NCBI GenBank assembly: GCA_018267315.1 | Contig: JAFDYS010000010.1 | Coordinates: 1 to 36,714, forward strand | Origin: Bacteroidota bacterium | Lineage (GTDB): Bacteria > Bacteroidota > Bacteroidia > Chitinophagales > UBA10324 | DNA length: 36,714 bases | Direction: 5' to 3' | Part shown: positions 25,663 through 33,816 of the stretch, piece by piece | Layout of the letters: every line of letters starts with the position of its first letter | Position numbering within the stretch: position 1 is the first letter of the stretch | The notes under the pieces: model-generated | Databases searched by the model: none | Told to the model about the DNA's origin: nothing | The model's input: the letters and a program-made list of their open reading frames with translations, nothing else | Made by a program: the position numbers and the translations under genes

Positions 25663-28600
25663 TTACCAGCCAGGATATAGCAGCAACCCAAATACCCCTC
25701 GTGAAAGCCGGTTTTGTACTACAACCTGCTGGTGATTGAACGGATCATGCAGTGGTCGCTGGAACGGAATCGCATAGTATCCTTCCAGCACAATGGCTCC
25801 AAGTATGTTCACACGGATGGATGCTCCCGCACTGAAAACCGGGAAGTGGGCCGGATTGAATGCAAGCGTTTCATAGTCCGTTGTCCACTTGAGCGTGGGT
25901 CCGCTGCTTCCCCATGTAACTCCGCCATCAAAGAACAGTTGTAGGGTGGAAGGCAGTGCCAGACTTTTGATCGGTGCAATTTCTCTCGGGCCTGAAAGCG
26001 GCAATCTGATCTCGAGGTTCATGATGGTGTACTTGCTTCCGAACAGGCGGTCAATTGTGGGGGAAGTGGATCCCACCGTTGGGCTCTCGGCATAATCAAT
26101 GGAATAGTAGTTATACCCCCGAATGAGGTAATCCGTTCCGATGGTGAGTGGTGCGATGGTGAGGGAATCATTTGCCTGACCAAGGTAGCGGCCGTAGTGC
26201 GCGAAACGCGCGGCAAATGAAACGGGCTTCACGTATTTGTATGCACGGAAGTCGCCCTGCAATGAGGTGAATTTGTAATCTCCGAAAATGGCATCTGTTT
26301 CAAGCCGGAAACGATAGCCATCGAGCGGCGAGGTGAAGCCGTATTTCGAATCATCGGCTACAAATGCAAGTGAAGCGGTCCCGTATTGATAACCCCCCGG
26401 TGCAGGCAGTTTCTCTTTTTGCCGGTCAATTTGATATAGCGGATATCCGGTTGCGTCGGCAACATAAATATCGCGGTACTTGACGTAGCTGTAATTCAGG
26501 AAGGTGACGCCGAAGCCGCTTTCAATGCGGTACACTCTTGAAAGCGGATAGTATGCTATTGCAGTAACGGCGTCATTGAATTCGCGCAACACGTAATTAT
26601 CAAGATTGTAAAGCAGGGTGGGCACGCCGTCAACACTGTCAACTGTATATGAAGCGTAGTAATTGTAGTAGCTGTATGGGATATGAGAAAGGGAAAGTCC
26701 CCATGATAAACGATGCCGCTGATTGAGATAGCCAACAATACCGCCAATGTCCTGTATGGTTCCTGAGGCGGCAATCGCACCATATACGATATGTTCATCA
26801 AGCATGTCACTGAAGATCATATTCACCGAGCCGCCAAGGCCTGCACCGTAAGGTCCAACCCCGATCCCGATTCCTGCGTTGCTGATGGATGACAATGCCA
26901 GTTGCGGTTTATATGGGGCCTTCATAATGGATGAATCGGCAATCACCCGGTTCTGTGGTGCTACGGTGTATTCCATCACCTTTTGATCATCGCGGTTCTG
27001 TAACGGCGGCAACATGCCGGCATCTTTGCTGAATTCCTCATTGCGTGAAACCGGCACTGCCTTTATTTCTTTTTGGCGGATGGCGAATAATTGATAACCG
27101 GATTTTTTGAACACAGAATAAATCACATCGCCGGTTTTAATAGCGATGGACATGGCCGGCGAAATATCGGTGATGCCGGCCGCTGCCGTGGCTTCCCGGG
27201 TAACGCGTTCAATTTCTCCCGTTTTGGAATTAACCCGGTAAATGTTGTTGGCTCCGTCAGGTGCTGCAATGAAATACAGGGTGCTGTCGCGCGTGTATTG
27301 CGGGTTGATGTGATTCACGCCCGGGAAAAGCTGAATCTGCCGCATCTCTTTTGTGGATACATTGATGCGTGCCACATCAAAGTTTCCGATCTGCAATTTA
27401 CTGAGGTTGGTTCCTGAATAGCGGTCAGTGATCCATACGAGTGATTTGCTATCGGGCGACCATGATGGTTGCAGGTCAGAAAACGAATCATCCATTAGCC
27501 GCGTGATTTCTTCTTTCCTGAAATCATACACATACAGATCGCTGCTTCCCTGTGAAACGCCCACGAAAGCAATTTTCTTTCCGTCGGGCGACCAGGCGGG
27601 ATTGAGCACGGCCTGAAATTTTTCCAGCTTCACTCTCCGGGTGTTCTTGTCCGATTCGGCTTCCTGCACACGCAGGTAATGTTCTCCGCCTTCATAACTA
27701 AAATACGCCACTGACTTACTATCCGGTGACCAGGCCGCCGCGCTTTCAATCAGGCGCAGTGCATTACCGTGCGCATCGCTTCGCTGCGTTTTCAGTTTGC
27801 GGATGATTTTACGTGTGCGGGCATCGGCCAGATACAGATCAATATTGAAAATGTTTCTTGCTGAGAGAAACACGACGTATTTGCCGTTGGGGCTGATGGC
27901 CGGAGCGAAATCCTGCTCCTGAATGGCTTTTCGGTCTTCAAACATTTCGTTACCCGCACTGAGCCCGCCGGTGTAGCTCTGCAAATAATTTTTATAAGCC
28001 GCCCTGCAATCCGCTTCCCACTGCGTGTTGAATTCCCTTGTGGTGATGCCCAGCACGCGGGGTATGGCATAATCAAATCCCATGATGGATGAATAACGGA
28101 ATAACGGAGAGATCACACCATCGCCCCACCTTCCGGCCACATAAGCCCAAAATGCTTCACCCCAGCGATATGGAAAGTAGTGATAGTCCACCGTCATTTT
28201 CTGAAGTGTGGGGAAGTGGTCGGTTTCAAGGGCATCACGAAGCCACATGGTGGTATTGGGATCATAGGAACCGATGGATAAATACTCAGCCAATCCCTCA
28301 ATCATCCACAGCGGAAGGTTGGCCACGTTGCGAATGGAAGTGCTGTCACCCGATGAAAGCATACGGTATTGAAATGCATGGACAAGCTCATGCCCCAGCA
28401 CGTGATTGTTATCTCTCCAATTGGCCGAAAGCGGAATGATCACCCGGTCACGTTCTCCTTCTGTTACTCCGCCAATTCCTTCTCCGATGATTCCGGGAAT
28501 AATATCCGTCTGCGCGAAATGTTCGGGGCTTGCATACAGAATGATGGGATTGGGCTGGTTGAACTCAAATTTCAAAACGGATGATAACCGGTCGTACCAT

Positions 28601-28794
28601 ACTTCGGCCATCTGTGCAATGGTTTTGGCCGCATCAGCTTCTTCCGTGTAGTAGTAAATATTGAAGTGCGGCGTCTTATACACGGCAAAGTGAAAAAGGT
28701 CATACTGCACTTTGTTCTGTCCAAAGTATTCCTGACCATTCGCCGGTTGCCGGAACAGCATGGCAAGAAACAGGATCGTGAAGAGCCGTTTCAT
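25663..28794 (-). CDS. Peptidase-MA/TolB-propeller/outer-membrane barrel fusion protein
   Basis: The 1043-residue protein begins with a signal peptide ending PANGQ (Gln21). Residues 25-270 form a gluzincin-type domain with GHELVHAFQ (zinc His135, Glu136, His139) and MIEGLAEYLS (Glu166), an intact HExxH...E site. From about 290 to 600 there are TolB/WD40-like blades with repeated SPDGK/SPDSK motifs (AAAWSPDSKSVAYFS, NPAWSPDGKKIAFVG, QPSWSPDSKSLVWITD). The C-terminal 400 residues are strand-rich with aromatic residues (GVTFLNYSYVKY, LIRGYNYYSIDYAES) and end LLLYPGW, with a terminal aromatic as in outer-membrane barrels. It is presumably a surface or outer-membrane metalloprotease. The substrate is unknown. 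Transcription from upstream is not linked to a neighbour. Confidence 0.85.
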   Translation of the reverse strand: MKRLFTILFLAMLFRQPANGQEYFGQNKVQYDLFHFAVYKTPHFNIYYYTEEADAAKTIAQMAEVWYDRLSSVLKFEFNQPNPIILYASPEHFAQTDIIPGIIGEGIGGVTEGERDRVIIPLSANWRDNNHVLGHELVHAFQYRMLSSGDSTSIRNVANLPLWMIEGLAEYLSIGSYDPNTTMWLRDALETDHFPTLQKMTVDYHYFPYRWGEAFWAYVAGRWGDGVISPLFRYSSIMGFDYAIPRVLGITTREFNTQWEADCRAAYKNYLQSYTGGLSAGNEMFEDRKAIQEQDFAPAISPNGKYVVFLSARNIFNIDLYLADARTRKIIRKLKTQRSDAHGNALRLIESAAAWSPDSKSVAYFSYEGGEHYLRVQEAESDKNTRRVKLEKFQAVLNPAWSPDGKKIAFVGVSQGSSDLYVYDFRKEEITRLMDDSFSDLQPSWSPDSKSLVWITDRYSGTNLSKLQIGNFDVARINVSTKEMRQIQLFPGVNHINPQYTRDSTLYFIAAPDGANNIYRVNSKTGEIERVTREATAAAGITDISPAMSIAIKTGDVIYSVFKKSGYQLFAIRQKEIKAVPVSRNEEFSKDAGMLPPLQNRDDQKVMEYTVAPQNRVIADSSIMKAPYKPQLALSSISNAGIGIGVGPYGAGLGGSVNMIFSDMLDEHIVYGAIAASGTIQDIGGIVGYLNQRHRLSWGLSLSHIPYSYYNYYASYTVDSVDGVPTLLYNLDNYVLREFNDAVTAIAYYPLSRVYRIESGFGVTFLNYSYVKYRDIYVADATGYPLYQIDRQKEKLPAPGGYQYGTASLAFVADDSKYGFTSPLDGYRFRLETDAIFGDYKFTSLQGDFRAYKYVKPVSFAARFAHYGRYLGQANDSLTIAPLTIGTDYLIRGYNYYSIDYAESPTVGSTSPTIDRLFGSKYTIMNLEIRLPLSGPREIAPIKSLALPSTLQLFFDGGVTWGSSGPTLKWTTDYETLAFNPAHFPVFSAGASIRVNILGAIVLEGYYAIPFQRPLHDPFNHQQVVVQNRLSRGVFGLLLYPGW

Positions 28795-29000
28795 AATACA
28801 AAGTTCGGATAACGAAAAGAAATAGTAGAACTTGCCGTTGCTGTGTTACCTGATAAACGAAACTAATGCCATGTAAGTGCGCGGTAACACAGGGTCGAAA
28901 TCATGACAAAGCAATGACGGAGAATTGCTGCATCAGTCGAAATGATACTGGAGAGAAAGTTTTCCCTGTTGGAAGCGTGGCTGGCTGTGGAAACGTGAAG

Positions 29001-29074
29001 TGGAGGTCGGGAGCGGAGTCGAACCGCTGTAAAAGGTTTTGCAGACCTCTGCCTAGCCCCTCGGCCACCCGACC
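29001..29074 (-). tRNA. tRNA-Cys (GCA)
   Basis: On the minus strand the acceptor arms GGTCGGG (29068-29074) and CCCGACC (29005-29011) pair perfectly. The anticodon stem GAGGT/ACCTT holds loop CTGCAAA with anticodon GCA, and the T-arm loop is GGTTCGACTCC. The discriminator base is U (29004), as expected for tRNA-Cys, and CCA (29001-29003) is encoded in the gene. Confidence 0.97.
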
Positions 29075-29090
29075 TTTTAATAAGGTGTCG

Positions 29091-29098
29091 CAAAAGTA
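29091..29098 (-). promoter_or_regulatory. -7 promoter element for tRNA-Cys
   Basis: The minus strand reads TACTTTTG, an exact TAnnTTTG, ending 16 bases before the tRNA. It is the same octamer as the one in front of the SAM riboswitch. No convincing TTTG is found at the -33 position. Confidence 0.45.
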
Positions 29099-29173
29099 AG
29101 CATTCAGTATCAATGCTTCAGTCGTCCGACTTGGTCAAACATTTACTCAATTACAGCCGGGTTGTTTCGGAAT

Positions 29174-31204
29174 TCAGAAGAAGAGTTTTCTGTTCGCCAC
29201 AAATTGGTTTGAAACAATTTGAAGCAAAAATTCTCCCTGAATCGGTTGGCTAACCAGAAATTCGTTTTCACCAGAGTGCCATTGAACCGGCTGATCCATG
29301 ATGGTTCTGCCTGACATATCAAACAGCCGGATGGTTGCACCGGCATCCTTACTCAGATTGGTATGGATCAAATAGCCGTTCTCCCTTCTCAGGAAATCAA
29401 ACTCCGGTGAGTAACCGATCGCTTCGGGGTTATCTTCCCTATTACAGAAGTTTATGTTTAGGTTGATGGTTGAACCGCTATTGTAAATGGGAATGCCCGT
29501 GAGTGTGATAGGTCCCCCGTCATAGATATAAGTTCCTGAGGCAGCGATGTTGCCGTTACTTTTTTGCACGGTCCATGTAATGGTTGAACCAATGTTTGGT
29601 TTGAATTTTTGAAGTCGCCGAAACGTAACATCCGTAGTGCATGAATCATATTGTGGTTGCAGCACGCCATTCACATACATGTCGCGGATGAAGCAATTAA
29701 TGGAATAGCTGCACTTGAGATCTGATATGGATGCATCCATCCAGTCAAGATACCCATTGATGGCGCCATACGGATCGCCGCTTGTCTTGCTTCCATTGCC
29801 TGGATCCTGATTAATGGAGCAATTTGAGAATGCCGGATATGATCTTACTGTGGTAAATCTTGTCAATTCAAATTTTATTTCATCATCGAGGAATTGTTTG
29901 CCGCTTCCGTTGTGCTGCCGCTGATCCCAATACCACACGCCGCCTTCGCGGCTGTACTCCAGACTGTCATACCAGTGCATTTGCTGAATCCAGCCCACTT
30001 GATTATCCTGCTTTCCGTTAATGGCGCCTATGAAGGGAATTCCTCTTAGTGTGTTGAGATCATACATCGTCCGCATATCAAACACATCCCACACATTCAT
30101 CGCTGCTCCGGTCTGCGGATTGAGCACGTCAGTAGGCAGATTGGCAACGTTGTCACACCAGAGTTTTTCATAGTCACTCCCGTTTTGTGCTTTAATCAGC
30201 GGAGGCGCCACATTGAGCCATTCAGCAGCAATCATTTCGGGGATGAGGTTTGCTGTGAGCAATGCGCCGAATCCGTTGTGTGAAAAGCCGGAGGCATAAA
30301 CCATGGAAGGGTCCACTGGACAATTCTTCGTCACCCAATTCAAAATATACTTGATCCGGGCCTGAGTGTAACCCCTGATAGTGCCTGTGGACTGCACAGG
30401 ATTGGTTAGCGAATAGGTATCGTAGTTTTCATTGTAGCCAAACCAGTAGGTACTCTTACCGTTGGGAAGCCAATCATCCATCAGCAAGATGTTGCAGTTT
30501 TCACAATTGTCAGGCGAGGCATCACTGAACGGGTCATCATCCCTGAAGTATACATACAATCCACCGGGTGTTTGGCTATGTTGGATGAAGGTGAAGTTGT
30601 AACCATAACTTCCCACATTGTTGAATGCTGGCATGGTGGATGCTGATTGATTGTTTCCCCATATCACATATTCGTAAGAGGTTTTTCCATCACCTAAATC
30701 AATGGTTGCCTGCATCACGGGTTGCGGTGCTGTCTTCCGTTCCTGAACAGGTGTGGTCAGGCTGTTAGTACCGGTAGTAATAGTCCTGGTTTCCACGCCC
30801 GTTGTCACATCTTCTGAGGTAACCGCATAGTACCATTTTTTGTTATCGTTACATGTTACCACGTAGAGCCCGGTGCCCGAAGCCAGCGGCGATCCATTCG
30901 GGTCTGTTTTGAAATAGTAATCGGAGCCCTTCAGTTGACTCTTTCTCACATTCTTTGACGAGTTATCAAGCACATAACCTAAGTATGTGCTATAGTCCAG
31001 TTTGGTGGTAGAGTTGATTTTTTCCGTTGAGCGATAAATCTTATAGCGTTTGTTTGACGATGAAATATTTTTCCAGGTGAGAAAGACCTGTCCACTTTGA
31101 AAGGTTGCCTGGAGTTGGGTCACGGTCTGACCTTTGGAAATACTAAACGCGAAGAGGAGACACACACAAATGGTGCGTCCCCGGGTGGGTCGAAATGTTG
31201 GCAT
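29174..31204 (-). CDS. Secreted FnIII/alpha-beta hydrolase with T9SS sorting domain (paralogue 1)
   Basis: The 676-residue protein has a signal peptide ending SISKGQ (Gln26), a FnIII-like domain (about 28-155: VFLTWKN, YKIYRST, WYYAVTSED), and an alpha/beta-hydrolase region (about 165-450). The nucleophile elbow is ASGFSHNGFG (Ser308); Asp400 in INGKQDNQVGW and His431 in QRQHNGSGK are the candidate acid and base. A conserved segment GDPYGAINGYLDW...CSYSI...DMYVNGVLQ...YDSCTTDVTFRRLQ follows, then a T9SS sorting domain without FPNP but with IRLFDMSGRTIMDQ and LLQIVSNQ. It is probably an extracellular esterase or depolymerase-like enzyme. It is about half identical to the neighbouring paralogue 31416-33440, so the pair arose by tandem duplication. 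The substrate is unknown. Confidence 0.78.
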   Translation of the reverse strand: MPTFRPTRGRTICVCLLFAFSISKGQTVTQLQATFQSGQVFLTWKNISSSNKRYKIYRSTEKINSTTKLDYSTYLGYVLDNSSKNVRKSQLKGSDYYFKTDPNGSPLASGTGLYVVTCNDNKKWYYAVTSEDVTTGVETRTITTGTNSLTTPVQERKTAPQPVMQATIDLGDGKTSYEYVIWGNNQSASTMPAFNNVGSYGYNFTFIQHSQTPGGLYVYFRDDDPFSDASPDNCENCNILLMDDWLPNGKSTYWFGYNENYDTYSLTNPVQSTGTIRGYTQARIKYILNWVTKNCPVDPSMVYASGFSHNGFGALLTANLIPEMIAAEWLNVAPPLIKAQNGSDYEKLWCDNVANLPTDVLNPQTGAAMNVWDVFDMRTMYDLNTLRGIPFIGAINGKQDNQVGWIQQMHWYDSLEYSREGGVWYWDQRQHNGSGKQFLDDEIKFELTRFTTVRSYPAFSNCSINQDPGNGSKTSGDPYGAINGYLDWMDASISDLKCSYSINCFIRDMYVNGVLQPQYDSCTTDVTFRRLQKFKPNIGSTITWTVQKSNGNIAASGTYIYDGGPITLTGIPIYNSGSTINLNINFCNREDNPEAIGYSPEFDFLRRENGYLIHTNLSKDAGATIRLFDMSGRTIMDQPVQWHSGENEFLVSQPIQGEFLLQIVSNQFVANRKLFF

Positions 31205-31362
31205 TTGTTTTTGGAGTGGGCTTGGGTAAAAGAATCATTATGTAATCCTGAAAGGGGTGTAAAACCGAGTTTCCCTCTTCAAAAATCTAACCAGACTCTG
31301 CCCAACCTATTTGCGACCGATCTATTTTGAATTAAAATTTCTTAACCTGATTGTTCAGGCAC

Positions 31363-31394
31363 AAAAAAAACCGGCACTCGGGCAGGAGTGCCGG
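31363..31394 (-). terminator. Rho-independent terminator after paralogue 2
   Basis: On the minus strand CCGGCACTC (31386-31394) pairs with GAGTGCCGG (31371-31379), a perfect 9-base stem with a 6-base loop, directly followed by eight T residues (31370-31363). It lies 22 bases beyond the stop of the gene 31416-33440 and separates the two paralogues into different transcription units. Confidence 0.93.
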
Positions 31395-31415
31395 TTTATA
31401 TATCAATTGAAAAGA

Positions 31416-33440
31416 TCAGAATGCCAGCTTGCGAATAATGTTCTTGCCGCCGATTTGCATCTGTAAAAGATAAATTCCCGAAAAAGCAGTCAATTCAAAT
31501 TCATTTATTCCATCCGCCATACGAATGGTCTTGTCTTCGGCAACTCTTCCGCTCAGATCCATGAGTCGCACCTGAGCCATTGCCGATGCAGGCAGTTCAA
31601 CGCTGACTCTGTAGCCATCCGATGTTTTGAAATATTGAACATTAACTGGATCCTGAATACCGGACGAAGCGTTCTGCTTTCCGAAACAATTCTGAACCTG
31701 GAAATTAATTGTGGAACCAGCGCGGTAAATTTTTGCACCATAAATGGTGGGTGGCTCACCATCGTATAAATATGATCCGTTCTGAATGATCTGGTTGCTA
31801 TTGTTCATCACACTCCAATTTATTGTGGCGCCTATAACCGGATGAAAGTTCTGCAATCTGCGAAGTGTGATATCGGTGGTACAGGAATCGTAAGCAGTCT
31901 GCAGCACGCCATTCACATACATGTCTTTTACATTGCATTTTATGGTGTAGCTGCAGTTCAGATCAACGATGGAATTATCGTCCCAGTCAAGATACCCGTT
32001 GATAGCGCCATAGGGATCACCGCTGGTAGGGCTGCTTCCTCCGGGATCCTGGTTGATGGAGCAATATGAAAATGCGGGATAGGATTTTGCAGTCGAAAAC
32101 CTGCTGTATTGAATCATGGCTTCATCGCTGGTAAAGTTCTTTCCTCCCCCATTGTGATTCCTTTGATCCCAGAACCAAACGCCACCTTGCCGTGAATCTT
32201 CAACGGAATCATACCATCCGAGACTCTGCACCCAGCCGACTGTTACGTCCTTTTTTCCGTGTACACCTCCGAAGTAGGGAACACCCACGTAGTTGTTGGT
32301 TACAAGTCCCTGCCTGAAATCAAAGAGTGTCCATACATTAATCGGCGTTCCGGTATTAGGATCCAAAACATCGGTGGGAAGATTTACTGATGGCGAGCAC
32401 CACATTTTTTCGCGTGTGGAACCCTTAAGTGCTTTGATGATAATGGGTGCCACATTAGCCCAGGTAGCGGCAATTAGCTGTGGATACATGATGCCGGTAA
32501 GCATCGCGCCAAATCCGTTATGCGAAAAACCTGAAGAGTAAACCCTCGTTGCATCCAGCCCATAGTTATTCTCAACCCATTGAATGGTCCATTTGACGCG
32601 CGCCTGCGTATAGCTCCTGATGGTTCCGCTATTGTTAACTGAATTGGTACTACTGTACATATCATAGTTCTCATGGTAGCCGAACCAATAAGTGTTTTCT
32701 CCGTTCGGAAGCCAATCATCCATCAACAGTGTATTGCATTCACCGCATTCATCAGGCGCTGCCACGCGCGTGAAGGGATCTGTATCTCGATACAAAATGT
32801 AAAGTGGAACATATCCATCGGTGTGGTGGATGTAACTGAAGTTATATCCGTAAAAACCGCAGTTATTGAGAGCCGGAGCGAAACTGTTTCCATGGTTGTC
32901 TCCGAAAACTACATATTCATATACCACATCGCCGCTTGCATCATTCACCGTGCTTTGTAAAATGGGCTTGATAGGCGCTACTGATTCCTGCACTCCTGTG
33001 GTCAAACTGTTTTGCCCGGGTGTAATATTCCTCACTTCTGAGCCCGTTGAAAGGTTCTCAACAGTGACTGCATAGTACCACGTTTGGTTATCGGTGCAAG
33101 TCATCACATAAAGTCCTTTGCTGTCTGAAAGAGGACCTGACGTGGCTTCTATTGTGTAGAAGACATTGGTCCCTTTTAAACTCGACTTACGAATGTTTTT
33201 ACCCGGATTGTCGCGGGTATAGCCCATGTACTGCGCACTACTTAATTGACTGGAAGTCGTAATCTGTGTAGTGGAACGGTACACGCGGTATTTCAGATTG
33301 GTGGCCGCGGGATTGGTCCACGTGAGAAAAACCTGCCCATCCTTATAGGTTGCGGCAAGCGACGATACTTTGTAAGCAAGAGCGATTTGCGTCCATGCTA
33401 TCAGGAATAGCATACACGTAGCGTGTAAAAAGTACTTCAT
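31416..33440 (-). CDS. Secreted FnIII/alpha-beta hydrolase with T9SS sorting domain (paralogue 2)
   Basis: The 674-residue protein has a signal peptide (MKYFLHATCMLFLIAWTQIALA), a FnIII-like domain (VFLTWTNPAATNLKYRVYRST), then the same hydrolase architecture as its neighbour. Ser306 is in SSGFSHNGFG, Asp398 in VHGKKDVTVGW and His429 in QRNHNGGGK. The conserved block GDPYGAINGYLDW...DMYVNGVLQ and the C-terminal sorting domain (VRLMDLSGRVAEDK...IYLLQMQIGGKNIIRKLAF) are also shared. The triad residues sit at the same relative positions in both copies, which supports them as functional. This copy breaks the window's Q rule, because its signal peptide is followed by Tyr, not Gln. It has its own terminator at 31363-31394. 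Confidence 0.78.
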   Translation of the reverse strand: MKYFLHATCMLFLIAWTQIALAYKVSSLAATYKDGQVFLTWTNPAATNLKYRVYRSTTQITTSSQLSSAQYMGYTRDNPGKNIRKSSLKGTNVFYTIEATSGPLSDSKGLYVMTCTDNQTWYYAVTVENLSTGSEVRNITPGQNSLTTGVQESVAPIKPILQSTVNDASGDVVYEYVVFGDNHGNSFAPALNNCGFYGYNFSYIHHTDGYVPLYILYRDTDPFTRVAAPDECGECNTLLMDDWLPNGENTYWFGYHENYDMYSSTNSVNNSGTIRSYTQARVKWTIQWVENNYGLDATRVYSSGFSHNGFGAMLTGIMYPQLIAATWANVAPIIIKALKGSTREKMWCSPSVNLPTDVLDPNTGTPINVWTLFDFRQGLVTNNYVGVPYFGGVHGKKDVTVGWVQSLGWYDSVEDSRQGGVWFWDQRNHNGGGKNFTSDEAMIQYSRFSTAKSYPAFSYCSINQDPGGSSPTSGDPYGAINGYLDWDDNSIVDLNCSYTIKCNVKDMYVNGVLQTAYDSCTTDITLRRLQNFHPVIGATINWSVMNNSNQIIQNGSYLYDGEPPTIYGAKIYRAGSTINFQVQNCFGKQNASSGIQDPVNVQYFKTSDGYRVSVELPASAMAQVRLMDLSGRVAEDKTIRMADGINEFELTAFSGIYLLQMQIGGKNIIRKLAF

Positions 33441-33816
33441 GGGTCGAGTTGGGTTTTGGTGGTTATTGAATTACAGGTATCCGGCATCCCCCTCTGTGAG
33501 CCGAAGCCTGTGAAGCAATGCTACATCATTTTTTAATTATGAGTAACCATAAATAAGTACTCATAGTTAAAATGAAATTAAAAATCATGAAGCATATATA
33601 GAGAATTTACTTTTCACACCCGGAATAAATTTTTGTGATTCACTCAATTAGGGGATTCCACCAGTTAGCACTCGGCTTAACCAGGACAATTGACGAGTAA
33701 GTTCTTCAAGGACTTGAATGATGGATAGGATATGTGAAATCAGTTAGCTATTTTCTGGCAACCATGCTTCTGAGTTTCATTACACGTGCAGAGGTATTCT
33801 ACCGACTCAGGATTTG
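33441..33816. other. Intergenic region with an inverted repeat upstream of paralogue 2
   Basis: The 376-base spacer is AT-rich and contains no supportable gene. It must hold the promoter of the minus-strand gene 31416-33440, but I find no exact TTTG/TAnnTTTG pair. The clearest element is an inverted repeat, ATGAGTA (33539-33545) and TACTCAT (33558-33564) with a 12-base spacer, about 100 bases before the start codon. It could be an operator or a weak hairpin. Confidence 0.5.
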
